From: Bartonella apihabitans
Lineage (GTDB): Bacteria > Pseudomonadota > Alphaproteobacteria > Rhizobiales > Rhizobiaceae
Direction: 5' to 3'
Assembly (NCBI RefSeq): GCF_030758755.1
Contig: NZ_CP132387.1
Coordinates: forward strand, 1,550,001 to 1,614,000
Length of the DNA: 64,000 bases
The notes beneath the pieces were generated by a model, which was not told where the DNA came from, ran no database searches, and worked only from the letters and a program-made list of their open reading frames with translations. Below, in pieces: positions 20,826 to 29,674 of this stretch. Numbering within the stretch: position 1 is the stretch's first letter; each line of letters opens with the position of its first letter. The position numbers and the translations under genes were made by a program.

Positions 20826-21650
20826 AGCATACGGGGATCTGTGATAAAGGCATCATATGATACGGTGTAATACCGTCATCATGTGAAAGTCGCGGCTTGT
20901 GTTTCGGTCTACTATGAAACGAGGACAGCTTCTAAACCACGAGCAAATTTATCGCCCCTACTTTAGCATGAAGGGCTCTTACCCTTTTGGTAATTCTTGT
21001 TCGGGCGACAGTCTGTTTTATTGCGATGCAGTTCACTTTATTCTGATGCAGGCCGCTCCGGATAAAATGAATAGCCAGCTAATTTCATAACAAAATTCAA
21101 AACAAAACGGTAAAAACATATTTTATAGAAAGAAAGAGAGGTTTTTTGGAATAAAAAAGTCCTTTTTATAAAGTTCGATACGAATACTTATCTCGATAAG
21201 ATGATATTCAAAAAAAATTGTTCCAAAAAACCGGAAGACGCATCATATTTTTATATCTCATTGTTTTTGTTTGTTTTTTCTTTCCTGTATAAAATTCGAT
21301 CATTGTCTATATATTGATGTAAACCTCCCGTTAAAACATTTTTCGTCTGACCGGAATTTAAAATATGACATTTTTTCCCATTAAAAATAACAGCTCTTTA
21401 TATATCTAAAAAACCGCTATTTTCCGGCGTAAAACTCAAGAAAAAGAGGACGTAAAAGGTTATTCCATGGCAGGATTTTGCGCTTGGCGAACATGTTATT
21501 GAACATGTTCCATAAAAAACTTTCAATCGGTTTATACAACAGTTACACTTTCGTTTTTCAACAATCAAAAGAATAAATTTATAAAAACACTTGCAAAATC
21601 CAAGAATTTAATCCAATCTATATAGGTTCGGGCATTTTACGAACATTGGA
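20826..21650. other. 825-base gene-free stretch downstream of uvrB
   Basis: A hairpin with ATGATACGGT and ACCGTCATCAT arms (about 20855-20880) may end uvrB transcription, though it lacks a T tract. The rest is very AT-rich. A small frame at 20899-21090 has no ribosome site or recognisable product. I see no RNA gene. Confidence 0.4.
21489..21510. promoter_or_regulatory. paired GAACATGTT repeat, possible operator
   Basis: GAACATGTT occurs twice with three bases between (21489-21497 and 21501-21509); the second extends to the perfect palindrome GAACATGTTC. It lies about 390 bases before the second cold-shock gene. The regulator is unknown; spacing does not fit a LexA box. Confidence 0.3.
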
Positions 21651-21896
21651 AGACTATTAACAGGCGTGCCAAGACCGCTATAAGTTTTGGGCTGGTAACA
21701 ATGCGACATCCGGTTTTAACCGGTGCCGTGAACCATTGAAAAATGGGATTTATTGGCTGATGCTGTGTTGTAACCGGTAAATAGAGTGCTTTCCAGACTT
21801 CAAGAACTGCCTGCATGGTGCTGTTTGCGCATGGTGCGTGGAGCGGTGTTTATTATTAGACCTGTTGTTACAGGTAACTGAATGAGGAAACATTCT
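21651..21896 (+). other. long 5' leader of the second cold-shock gene
   Basis: The stretch upstream of the start is GC-richer than the flanking DNA and full of short self-complementary runs (for example CTGTTGTTACAGG near 21872). A TATATA -10-like element lies at 21619-21624. Long structured leaders that refold in the cold are typical of cspA mRNAs, so a temperature-sensing role is plausible but inferred. Confidence 0.45.
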
Positions 21897-22112
21897 ATGG
21901 CACAGACCGGGGAAGTAAAGTTTTTTAACAACGACAAAGGTTTCGGTTTTATCAAGCCGGATGATGGTGGCGCAGACATTTTCGTGCACATCTCAGCTGT
22001 TCAGGCTTCAGGCCTGACAGGGCTTACCGATGCTCAGAAAGTATCTTTTGATACCGAACCTGACCGTCGTGGCAAAGGCCCTAAGGCCGTGAATATCACA
22101 ATTATCGGCTAA
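21897..22112 (+). CDS. cspA: cold-shock protein (CspA family), second copy
   Basis: A 71-residue cold-shock domain with K-G-F-G-F-I and I-F-V-H-I motifs. I prefer ATG at 21897 (M-A-Q-T-G-E-V-K-F-F), with GAGGAAA upstream; an in-frame ATG at 21882 would add five residues not found in the family. It carries F-F-N-N where the copy at 3607 has W-F-N-T, so the two are paralogues of different subgroups. It is followed by two terminators in a row. Confidence 0.95.
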   Translation: MAQTGEVKFFNNDKGFGFIKPDDGGADIFVHISAVQASGLTGLTDAQKVSFDTEPDRRGKGPKAVNITIIG

Positions 22113-22133
22113 GCTTTATTGGCCAAGCTTTAT

Positions 22134-22191
22134 CGGCTGCGTTTCAGCCGGTGTTTTTTTTGAAGCCGGGTTTTATAACCCGGTTTTTTTT
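22134..22191 (+). terminator. two consecutive terminators after the second cold-shock gene
   Basis: CGGCTG/CAGCCG (22134-22150) followed by a T tract, then CCGGGTT/AACCCGG with loop TTAT (22166-22183) followed by eight T. Confidence 0.9.
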
Positions 22192-22344
22192 GCTCATGAC
22201 TTGTTACAAAAAAATAAAAATTGTGATGGAAAAAAAGAATGAATATCTTATTTACCATAAGAAAGTCATAAGCTTCGTTCAGGCTGTGTTCAGAAAATCA
22301 GCTATAGAATTGTTTTCATGAAACGAATTCAAAGGAGTTCAACC

Positions 22345-22815
22345 ATGAAGAATTTTGCAAAATTGGCAATGCTTTCTGCCGTTTCGGCAGTGATGGTTGT
22401 GGCCCCGCTTGCCGGTGCATCGGCTCACGATCATTATTGGCATGGTCCGGGATATTGGGATGGCCCGCGTTATTGGGATCATCACCATCATCATCACGGT
22501 CATGGAGATGCCGTCGCTGCCGGTGTCGTCGGCCTTGCCGCCGGTGCGCTAATTGGCAGCGCCTTGTCACAACCTTCACAACCTCAGGTCATTTATCAGG
22601 CTCCGCCGCCACCGGCCTATTATCCGGCTGCCCCGAGATATTATCAGCCAGCTCGGCCTTACTATCCACCGGCACCGACCGCCTATAAGCCGGTCTATCA
22701 GCCGTGGACTCCCGGTTGGCGTAGTTATTGTGCCTCGAAATACCGGTCGTTCAATCCGCGTACCGGTACCTATCGGGGCGTTGACGGCCTCAACCATTTC
22801 TGCAATGCCAACTGA
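22345..22815 (+). CDS. BA14K-family secreted protein
   Basis: A 156-residue protein with a signal peptide (cut after G-A-S-A, residue 26), a His-rich stretch, a hydrophobic Gly/Ala helix (A-A-G-V-V-G-L-A-A-G-A-L-I-G), a Pro/Tyr-rich middle and a C-terminal BA14K motif (Y-C-A-S-K-Y-R-S-F-N-P-R-T-G-T-Y, then D-G-x-x-H-F-C). BA14K proteins of Brucella are immunoreactive envelope proteins with lectin-like binding reported. ATG at 22345 has AAGGAG eight bases upstream; a longer frame from 22318 is less likely. Its own terminator follows, and a broken copy of its 3' half lies 300 bases on. Confidence 0.88.
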   Translation: MKNFAKLAMLSAVSAVMVVAPLAGASAHDHYWHGPGYWDGPRYWDHHHHHHGHGDAVAAGVVGLAAGALIGSALSQPSQPQVIYQAPPPPAYYPAAPRYYQPARPYYPPAPTAYKPVYQPWTPGWRSYCASKYRSFNPRTGTYRGVDGLNHFCNAN

Positions 22816-22836
22816 TTTGAAGGCATTTGTCATTAA

Positions 22837-22867
22837 AAAATACCCGGCCATGTGTCGGGTATTTTTT
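22837..22867 (+). terminator. Rho-independent terminator of the BA14K gene
   Basis: AAATACCCG (22838-22846) pairs with CGGGTATTT (22856-22864), followed by more T. Only 25 bases past the stop codon. Confidence 0.9.
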
Positions 22868-23044
22868 TGAACTCAATTGATCTTAAAAACCATGTTAACC
22901 TGCTTTTCTTGCAAAACAGCGAAGAGCAATTGATCAGGGCGCCGCAATCGTTTCTGTGGTTATATATGGTTTGAAGCGTAGAGAATGATCAACACAGGGT
23001 TATCCTCTTCCAACAGTCTTCCCACCCTATTATCCTGCTCTTCA

Positions 23045-23185
23045 AACTATTATTCGCGAGCTCGTCCTTACCATCCGCCCGCATGGGCTTAGTATAAGCC
23101 GGTCTATCAGCCGTGGACTTGGTGGCAGGCGTGGCAATTCAACCTCGAAATACCGGCCGTTCAATCCGTGTAGCGGTTGATCACG
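23045..23185 (+). pseudogene. decayed partial copy of the BA14K gene
   Basis: The DNA from about 23045 to 23185 matches the 3' half of the BA14K gene (22640-22775). The shared blocks are ATAAGCCGGTCTATCAGCCG, then CCTCGAAATACCGG followed by CGTTCAATCCG. Indels and stop codons break every frame, and no start or signal peptide remains. This is the residue of a tandem duplication. Confidence 0.8.
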
Positions 23186-23554
23186 AGGCGCGTTATGGAT
23201 TTAAGCGTTCTTAGAAGATAGCAAGCTTTAGCCGGTGAAAGCCGCTATCCTGAATATCTTAAAAGAAATTATCATCAATTTGACAGGGAGAAGAAAACGC
23301 GATTTGGCCTATCAGTTTGGCAAATCTTTTATTGATACCGACAAACCTGTTTTTTTAACAATCCGGATTACGAGTGAACCGGTTTCCTTTGCCTCTAAAG
23401 GAATAGACGGGAGGTTTTCGAATTTGCTGGTTACCGATTTGATGTGGCGCGATAGTCTTTCATGCGCATAAACTTAAAAGGGCAAAAGCAATGATCAGCA
23501 GAAGCTGTTTCAAGACTTTTGGCCACCATCGCCGCACCTCCCACACTTTCTCGC
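23186..23554. other. gene-free stretch after the BA14K remnant
   Basis: A 78-codon frame at 23235-23471 has no ribosome site and no recognisable product. I see nothing else. Confidence 0.4.
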
Positions 23555-24199
23555 TCAAATATCTTGCAAAAACGGATTATGGCGCTTTTCTTCTCCGATC
23601 GTGCTCATCTCCCCGTGTCCACTGATGAAAGTCACGTCATCGCCCAAAGGCAAAACCTTTTCTTTTAGCGAACGGATAAGATCCGGATAGGAACAGAAAG
23701 GAAAATCTGTTCTTCCGATCGAATTGTGGAAAAGAACATCGCCAACAAGCGCCAATTTCACTTCCGCATTGAAATAGATAACGTGACCGGGTGCATGACC
23801 GGGCGTGTAAAAGACTTCGAATTTATGGCCGCCACAATCCAGAATTTCGCCTTCTTCAAGCCAACGGTCGGGAGCGCAATTTCGAATACCTGTCATCCGG
23901 TAAGAACGGGCTTTTTCAACCAGATTTTCCATAAGCGGTTTATCGGCAATATTGGAGCCGATTATAGGAACATTCAAATTTTCCTTTGCTTCCATTGCTC
24001 CCCCCGCATGGTCAACATGGCCATGGGTTATCCAGATTGCGCCAACTTTCACACCGGTCTTTTTGATAGCTTCGGCAATAAGCGGCCAATCACCACCCGG
24101 ATCGACAAGCACGCCTTCTTTGGTTTCATCATCATAAAGAAGTGTGCAATTTTGCTGGAAAACCGTTACCGGTATGATTGTTGCTTTCAAGTTTCCCAT
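23555..24199 (-). CDS. metallo-beta-lactamase-fold hydrolase (glyoxalase II-like, YcbL type)
   Basis: A 214-residue metal hydrolase. The metal-binding motif T-H-G-H-V-D-H (residues 59-65), a later P-G-H-A-P-G-H, the bridging Asp in V-G-D-V-L-F and the final S-G-H-G are all present. It lacks the C-terminal domain of true glyoxalase II, like the small YcbL proteins, which hydrolyse S-lactoylglutathione in some species. The substrate cannot be fixed from sequence. Transcribed alone. Confidence 0.88.
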   Translation of the reverse strand: MGNLKATIIPVTVFQQNCTLLYDDETKEGVLVDPGGDWPLIAEAIKKTGVKVGAIWITHGHVDHAGGAMEAKENLNVPIIGSNIADKPLMENLVEKARSYRMTGIRNCAPDRWLEEGEILDCGGHKFEVFYTPGHAPGHVIYFNAEVKLALVGDVLFHNSIGRTDFPFCSYPDLIRSLKEKVLPLGDDVTFISGHGEMSTIGEEKRHNPFLQDI

Positions 24200-24689
24200 C
24201 GGTTTTCCTTCGCTCTTCGTTAAAATATTTTAGAAAATATATCGACTTTCGATTTATCAATATCAAGAGAGCCAAATCAATAAGCAAAACATCCGGGCTT
24301 TCATAAAGGCTTGCGGTTTCAAATTTTATAAAGTCTATTCTTGTTTCGCGTTCATGCTGAAAAGAACCGCTTATTTGATCTATTTTTCTAAATAAATAAC
24401 CTTTGGTATAGAATGTTTGTTCATTCATCCTTTTAAAAACAATGAACAGTTTTTTTAAAAACATCGCCGATATTTATAAGAAATCGCTTTTGAGCTGCAA
24501 ATATGTACTCTTATATCATTATACAAAATCACCGAACCGTTTTGCTGCAAACTATTATTTTTCAAATATTATCCGTTAAGATTGGCAAGCTTGTCATGGT
24601 ATTGCCTAAAATGGGGCGCAACAAGAAACCGGTTCTCTCGACAGAGGTGGATTCTTCCGATAAACTTGCTTCAATCCGGACATGAGAAA
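24200..24689. other. divergent gene-free stretch before the response regulator
   Basis: AT-rich, no convincing frame or RNA. It must hold the promoters of the hydrolase (minus) and the two-component genes (plus). The frame of the regulator is open back to 24582 but has no family-like sequence before 24690. Confidence 0.4.
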
Positions 24690-25394
24690 ATGACAGAACA
24701 GAATACAAAATTATCTGATGATGCTCCCCATCTACTTGTTATAGACGACGACACGCGCATACGCAGTCTTTTGTCACAATATCTTGTCCAGAACGGCTTT
24801 CGTGTGTCAGTCGCCGCCAGTGCCGATGAAGCGCGCCGCAAATTGGCCGGACTTGATTTTGATCTCTTGATTGTCGACGTTATGATGCCGGGCGAAAACG
24901 GCATTTCGCTCACGCGTTCGCTGCGCGAAACAAAAACGGTTCCGATATTGATGCTTACGGCCTTGTCAGAAACCGACAGCCGCATTGACGGGCTTGAAGC
25001 GGGGGCGGATGACTATCTGCCCAAACCATTTGATCCACGCGAGCTTCTGTTGCGTGTCAACGCCATTTTGCGCCGTGGCAGTGCCAATGGTCAACCGAAG
25101 ATCGAACAACTGGTGTTTGGCCCCTATACATTTTCGATTGCCAAGAAAGAACTGAAAAAATCCGGTGAAGTCATCAAGCTCACAGATCGCGAACAGGATA
25201 TAATGGTTATCTTTGCCGAACATGCCGGCACAACCATTCCGCGCCATAAACTTGCAACGGGTGAAGGCGAAGTGGGTGAACGTACAATTGATGTCCAGAT
25301 CAACCGGTTACGCCGGAAGATCGAAAATGATCCGGCCAATCCTGTTTATTTGCAAACAGTACGTGGCATCGGCTACAAGCTTTCAATCGAATAG
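24690..25394 (+). CDS. two-component response regulator, OmpR/PhoB family
   Basis: A 234-residue regulator. The receiver domain has the acidic cluster I-D-D-D (18-21), the phosphate acceptor Asp63 (V-D-V-M-M-P-G), Thr in L-T-A and Lys in L-P-K-P-F. It is followed by a winged-helix DNA-binding domain with V-D-V-Q-I-N-R-L-R-R-K-I and R-G-I-G-Y-K-L at the end. ATG at 24690 was chosen because family similarity starts just after. The histidine kinase gene begins ten bases downstream, so they form one unit. The target is unknown; the closest rhizobial relatives are often called OmpR- or PetR-like. Confidence 0.92.
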   Translation: MTEQNTKLSDDAPHLLVIDDDTRIRSLLSQYLVQNGFRVSVAASADEARRKLAGLDFDLLIVDVMMPGENGISLTRSLRETKTVPILMLTALSETDSRIDGLEAGADDYLPKPFDPRELLLRVNAILRRGSANGQPKIEQLVFGPYTFSIAKKELKKSGEVIKLTDREQDIMVIFAEHAGTTIPRHKLATGEGEVGERTIDVQINRLRRKIENDPANPVYLQTVRGIGYKLSIE

Positions 25395-25403
25395 GATAAT
25401 AGA

Positions 25404-26743
25404 ATGGCCGGGCCTATCAACAGTTTTGGCCGTTGGCTGGCAAAGAAAATGCCAAAGCGCCTCTATGCGCGCTCGCTCATTATCATCATTGCCCCGATGG
25501 TTCTGTTACAATCGGTTATTGCCTATGTGTTTATGGAACGCCATTGGCAAATGGTGACAGAGCGTCTGTCAACCGCAGTTGTTCGTGATATTTCGGCCAT
25601 TATCGACATTATCGAAACCTATCCGCAAGATGATAATTACAACAATATTACCCGTATTGCCCAGCAACGCATGGGGCTCAACATTTCCATTCTTCCGCCT
25701 GACCCCTTGCCTCCTCCGGGCCGAAGCCTTTCTTTGCCATTCTTGATTATTTCTTGAGTGAAGAAATTACCCGCCAGATCAACCGTCCGTTCTGGATTGA
25801 TACGGTGGGGGATTCCGATCTTGTCGAAATCCGCATCCGGCTTGATAACCATGTATTGCGTGTCTTTGCCATGCGCTCGCAAGCTTATGCATCGAACACC
25901 GGTATTTTCTTAAGCTGGATGATCGGTACGGCACTTGTTTTGTTGATCATTGCTATTTTCTTTTTGAGAAACCAGATCAAACCGATCCAGCAGCTCGCCA
26001 CCGCAGCCGACAGTTTCGGGCGCGGCTTGCCTTTGCCGGAAGGCTTCGAGCCGAGAGGTGCTGAAGAAGTGCGTCGCGCCGGAACTGCATTTTTACGAAT
26101 GCGCAAAAGAATTGAGCGGCAGATCGAACAACGCACTATGATGCTTTCAGGTGTCAGTCATGATTTGCGCACGATTCTGACCCGCTTCAAATTACAATTG
26201 GCCTTGGCAAAAGGAAGTTTCGATACAGCACCTCTCGAACAGGATATTGCCGACATGCAGAATATGTTGGAAGGCTATCTTGCCTTTGCCCGTGGAGAGG
26301 GAACGGAAAATGTTGGCGAGCTCGATTTGAGCGAATTGATGAAGACCCTTCAAAAGGATGCAAAACTGCGCGAACGCGGTTTTGTTTATCAGATAGAGGG
26401 TTCTCCTCTCGTCCAATTGAAACCGAAAGCATTTTCAAGGCTTGTCAGCAATCTGGTTTCAAACAGTTTCCGTTATGCCAAAAACGTTGATGTCGCCATT
26501 GTTCATGGTGACAATGACCTTGTCATCATTATTGATGATGATGGGCCGGGTATTCCTGCCAATATGCGCGAGGAAGTGTTCAAACCTTTCTTCCGGCTTG
26601 ACGAGGCGCGCAATCAGGATGCAAGCGGTACCGGCCTTGGCTTGTCGATTGCTCAGGATATTGCCCGAAGCCATGGCGGCAATATTGTGCTTGATGATAG
26701 CCCGACAGGTGGCTTGCGCGTCATTGTTGAAATTCCGCTCTAG
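25404..26743 (+). pseudogene. sensor histidine kinase, EnvZ-like; frame interrupted by one missing base
   Basis: The restored protein has 446 residues: membrane helix (about 24-45), periplasmic sensor part, second helix near residue 172, HAMP domain, phosphoacceptor helix and ATPase domain. The H-box reads G-V-S-H-D-L-R-T-I-L, with Ile where EnvZ-like kinases have Pro (R-T-P-L). The N, G1 and G2 boxes (N-L-V-S-N-S-F-R-Y-A, D-D-G-P-G-I, G-T-G-L-G-L-S-I) are intact. The frames split at GGG 25718-25720; one more G restores P-P-P-G-P-K-P-F-F-A-I-L-D-Y-F-L-S-E-E. All else is sound, so a sequencing error is likely. Cognate to the regulator directly upstream. Confidence 0.88.
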
Positions 26744-26861
26744 CGCCCGATATGAAAAGAAATAGGCATTTGTTTTGACCATATTCCCGAGAACCGTCAA
26801 AGCACGGACTGTCAGGGATTTGTTCTGCTCTTATGCCGTTCTTTTCAGAAAGGAAATCATC

Positions 26862-27059
26862 ATGCCAGCACGTTCCAAAGTCCAGCAGGAAGCAGCCGGA
26901 GCAGCCCTTGCAGCCAAACGCGGAAAAAGACCGGTAAGCTCGCTACAAGGGGCTTCCAAAAAAATGGAACAATCCATGACGGAAGAACAACTTGAAGATT
27001 TTGCCTCAACCAAGCGCAAGGATTTACCCGACAATATCGGCAAAAAATCAAAAAAATAA
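26862..27059 (+). CDS. small basic protein of the DUF3008 family
   Basis: A 65-residue, Lys/Ala-rich protein starting M-P-A-R-S-K-V-Q-Q-E-A-A-G-A-A-L-A-A-K-R-G, the hallmark of DUF3008. The middle S-L-Q-G-A-S-K-K-M and the end D-F-A-S-T-K-R-K also fit. AAAGGA lies about eight bases before the ATG at 26862. The function is unknown; it resembles other small, charged stress proteins. Separated from the kinase gene by about 120 bases, so probably independent. Confidence 0.88.
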   Translation: MPARSKVQQEAAGAALAAKRGKRPVSSLQGASKKMEQSMTEEQLEDFASTKRKDLPDNIGKKSKK

Positions 27060-27713
27060 AAAGCGGTATTTGTCCGTCACACCCCCGATAGAGGCAACCC
27101 GTCCTGTTTTCACCGTGTGTAGCTCAAAAAGGCTAACTGCCCTGCTCTATCATAATATCGCTTGTGCCCATATTATGATCGGCGCAAACAACGTGCTGTT
27201 CTCGCCGGTCTTACGATTCTACGTTTTTCCGCAGGCTTATTTATTATCTTTGGTGGTCAAACGAGCCGCCTCCCTCTATCGTTCAGAATGACGTGCCGAT
27301 GACAAATCCTTATCGGTATGCTGAAAAAACCGGTTTGCTGAAAGGAGCAGTTTGCAACGCCATTCGTAAGTGTTTGCAGACAGACAAGATTTTTTTGGGA
27401 CACCAAAAGCCGCCTGCCCTCCTACGCAGCGGCTATTCCCGATAGCGAAAGCCACTCTTTTTCGGGCGTTGATAAAGAAGAGATCGAGTGACTGGAATTT
27501 TTTAATAAAATACCGACTGGCCTTTTTGGGTAAAGTAATGAATGGGTTTGAGCCATATTGCCACCCATTGCCCGATAACAATCATGAAAAAGTGCGGCTC
27601 ACCTTACCCGAACGGGAGCGTTATCGATTTCCGGTTCCCGCAGGAAGTCGAGCGATGCCGTCGTTGACGTTAAATCATTTTTCTCCCGCGAAAAGCCGAA
27701 ACATCGATATTTT
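27060..27713. other. gene-free stretch, convergent
   Basis: About 650 bases between the 3' ends of the DUF3008 gene and csaA. Frames of about 100 codons on both strands have no family-like sequence or ribosome sites. No RNA gene or clear terminator seen. Confidence 0.4.
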
Positions 27714-28052
27714 CTAGAATATACGACCGCCGACAGGAACTTCTTTTGACGGTTCGAGAAGCACGACATCACCGTTTTCATCCGGCAGACCAAGAGTGAG
27801 CACTTCCGACATGAACGGGCCGATCTGGCGCGGCGGAAAATTGACAACACATAGAACTTCGCGACCGACGAGCTCGTCGAGTTTATAATGCACGGTTATC
27901 TGGGCTGATGAAAGTTTGACACCAATCTCTTTGCCGAAATCGATTTTCAGTTTATAGGCAGGTTTGCGCGCCTCCGGAAAAGCTTTTGCCTCGACAATTT
28001 TACCGACACGGATGTCGACTTTTAAAAAATCATCAAAACTGATTTCTGCCAC
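27714..28052 (-). CDS. csaA: CsaA-type tRNA-binding-domain protein (putative secretion chaperone)
   Basis: A 112-residue single OB-fold tRNA-binding domain, the same fold as the C-terminus of MetRS. The family start F-L-K-V-D-I-R-V-G-K-I-V-E-A and end V-V-L-L-E-P-S-K-E-V-P-V-G-G are clear. In Bacillus CsaA is a chaperone that binds SecA and preproteins; the role in alphaproteobacteria is not settled. Two 17-base tandem units lie just upstream. Confidence 0.9.
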   Translation of the reverse strand: MAEISFDDFLKVDIRVGKIVEAKAFPEARKPAYKLKIDFGKEIGVKLSSAQITVHYKLDELVGREVLCVVNFPPRQIGPFMSEVLTLGLPDENGDVVLLEPSKEVPVGGRIF

Positions 28053-28083
28053 CCTGCATACTCCTTTTTATTGCCGACCATTT

Positions 28084-28119
28084 TTATCACCGGTCTTTTT
28101 TTATCACCGGTCTTTTTTT
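28084..28119. repeat. 17-base tandem duplication upstream of csaA
   Basis: The unit TTATCACCGGTCTTTTT occurs twice (28084-28100 and 28101-28117), with a partial third copy (TTATCG) after it. Confidence 0.85.
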
Positions 28120-28161
28120 ATCGCTCGCACTTTTTGACCGGCAGTCAAAAAACATATCCGA

Positions 28162-28662
28162 TCAGGCATTTCCCTTGGTTTCAAAAAGCGCAAATTGCAG
28201 CGCATTTTCAGCCGAAAGCGAAGACCAGGCCACCATCTGGAATGCACTGAAATGTGTTTCGCAAACATCGAGAGCATTGACAAGCAGGTTTTCCACTTGT
28301 GCGTTCGACGGATGTAAACCGCCCGAAAGCAACAATGCCTGCCGGAAGATAACCGAAGAAGAATCCTCCCAGAAATCAAAATGCCCCATGAGCAATTTTT
28401 CATTGATTGCCAGAACCAGTTTGCGCAGTTCTTTCTGTCTTTGTTTTGATACGGCAATATCGAATGCACATGCAAGATGCAGTGCTTCCTGATTTTCTAT
28501 CCACGAAAAAGCAATATGATAATTTGTCCAATGTCCTTCAACACTGATTGTAATTTCATCCTCGGCTGTTCTCTCGAACGACCAATCATGTCCATTGGCC
28601 ACCTGTTCGACCAAATCAACAGGATGAAGATCACGTTCCAAGTTGCCTACGGCAAGCCTCAT
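28162..28662 (-). CDS. YbjN-domain protein
   Basis: A 166-residue soluble protein of the YbjN family, which includes a type III secretion chaperone-like fold. The order V-D-L-V-E-Q-V-A, W-S-F-E-R, E-G-H-W, H-L-A-C-A-F and a C-terminal W-S-S-L-S-A-E is typical of the alphaproteobacterial branch. I chose ATG at 28662, with GAGG six bases upstream, over a TTG at 28680. YbjN proteins affect motility and stress in enterobacteria; here the function is unknown. It precedes csaA in the same direction, 110 bases apart. Confidence 0.82.
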   Translation of the reverse strand: MRLAVGNLERDLHPVDLVEQVANGHDWSFERTAEDEITISVEGHWTNYHIAFSWIENQEALHLACAFDIAVSKQRQKELRKLVLAINEKLLMGHFDFWEDSSSVIFRQALLLSGGLHPSNAQVENLLVNALDVCETHFSAFQMVAWSSLSAENALQFALFETKGNA

Positions 28663-28916
28663 TTCATTCCTCAATTCCAATGCGTTTTCGCATAAAAAAC
28701 AGCAAAAGCCGCCATCACAGTGTTACCACCGTGTTCCAGTTGCCCGCACGATCCTTTAAATCCTATAAACGCATAAAACACTGACCCATTTGCGTACATA
28801 AATCACGAATTAATCATAACCCCCGATTTCGATCTGTTCGCGAATCATCTTTAGTTTTCAGTGTATTGATCTAAATTGAGAGTGCTAGTCCCCCTGATTT
28901 AAAAAGCTGTTCAAGA

Positions 28917-28952
28917 ATAAAAAAACAGGTCGCGAACAAAGTTCCGACCTGT
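28917..28952 (-). terminator. Rho-independent terminator of ubiK
   Basis: On the minus strand ACAGGTCG and CGACCTGT (+ strand 28925-28932 and 28945-28952) form the stem and a run of T follows. About 60 bases after the ubiK stop. Confidence 0.85.
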
Positions 28953-29012
28953 CCTAAGAGACTCTGGATTAAGCATTTTTCTGACTTATTCACAGCCAAG
29001 AAAAACTGGGGA

Positions 29013-29312
29013 TTATTTTTTCTTTTCGTTCTCTTTTGGTGAAGATGAAGCTGTTTTTGCCTTCGAAGCGGTTTTATTTTCTTCGTTATCAAGACGTTTT
29101 TTCAATTCTTCGACTTCTTGACGTGCTTTGGCTGCCATTTCTTTGACAACCTCGAACTCGTCACGATGAACAAAATCGAATTTGTTAAGGACACGTTCCA
29201 ACTGGGCACGAAAAGCTGTTTCGGCTTCCTGGCGTACACCTTGTGCAGCCCCGGCTGCATCGGTCATCATTTTTGCAAGTTCATCAAGAACGCGATTGGG
29301 TCCATTACTCAT
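29013..29312 (-). CDS. ubiK: ubiquinone-biosynthesis accessory factor UbiK (BMFP family)
   Basis: A 99-residue protein made of an amphipathic helix and a coiled coil (residues 45-80), ending in a Lys/Glu/Ser-rich tail. The start S-N-G-P-N-R-V-L-D-E-L-A-K-M-M-T-D-A-A-G-A matches the BMFP/DUF526 family. E. coli UbiK supports ubiquinone synthesis by binding UbiJ and lipids, and the Brucella BMFP protein promotes membrane fusion in vitro. Alone, facing away from lgt. Confidence 0.88.
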   Translation of the reverse strand: MSNGPNRVLDELAKMMTDAAGAAQGVRQEAETAFRAQLERVLNKFDFVHRDEFEVVKEMAAKARQEVEELKKRLDNEENKTASKAKTASSSPKENEKKK

Positions 29313-29674
29313 TTAGCCTATCCTTTTTAAAACTGTTTCGAAGCCCGTTAGAGAACTAACTCAAGCTAACATATAGAACATTTTTTTAAAATGAGGATAG
29401 CCGTTTTCTCGTAGCCCCAGCTCAAGAGAAAAAATGCGAATAGATTAAACTCTTTTGCGACGTGAAAGCGCTCTATAAGCTTCCTGTTTTGTAAACAGCG
29501 CAGAAACTTCAACAGTTTTCCGGACTTGAAGGCTCGCCTTAAGACCCCAAAAGAGCCTGATATTTTGAAATTATCAGCAAAGCTGATACACTTTTATAAT
29601 CGGAATTGAGACTTGACCGGAACAGGTTCCTCGGTCATCTTCGCTTCTAATATTTCAGGATATAGTAGTTTGCC
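29313..29674. other. divergent region between ubiK and lgt
   Basis: 360 bases with no coding potential. It must hold both promoters. No operator recognised. Confidence 0.4.

Noticed and set aside
21489..21504. GAAC-N8-GAAC as a LexA box
   Set aside because: Spacing is eight instead of seven, and the gene downstream is a cold-shock gene.
22318..22344. Longer N-terminus of the BA14K protein
   Set aside because: The AAGGAG site lies inside this extension and the signal peptide starts at 22345.
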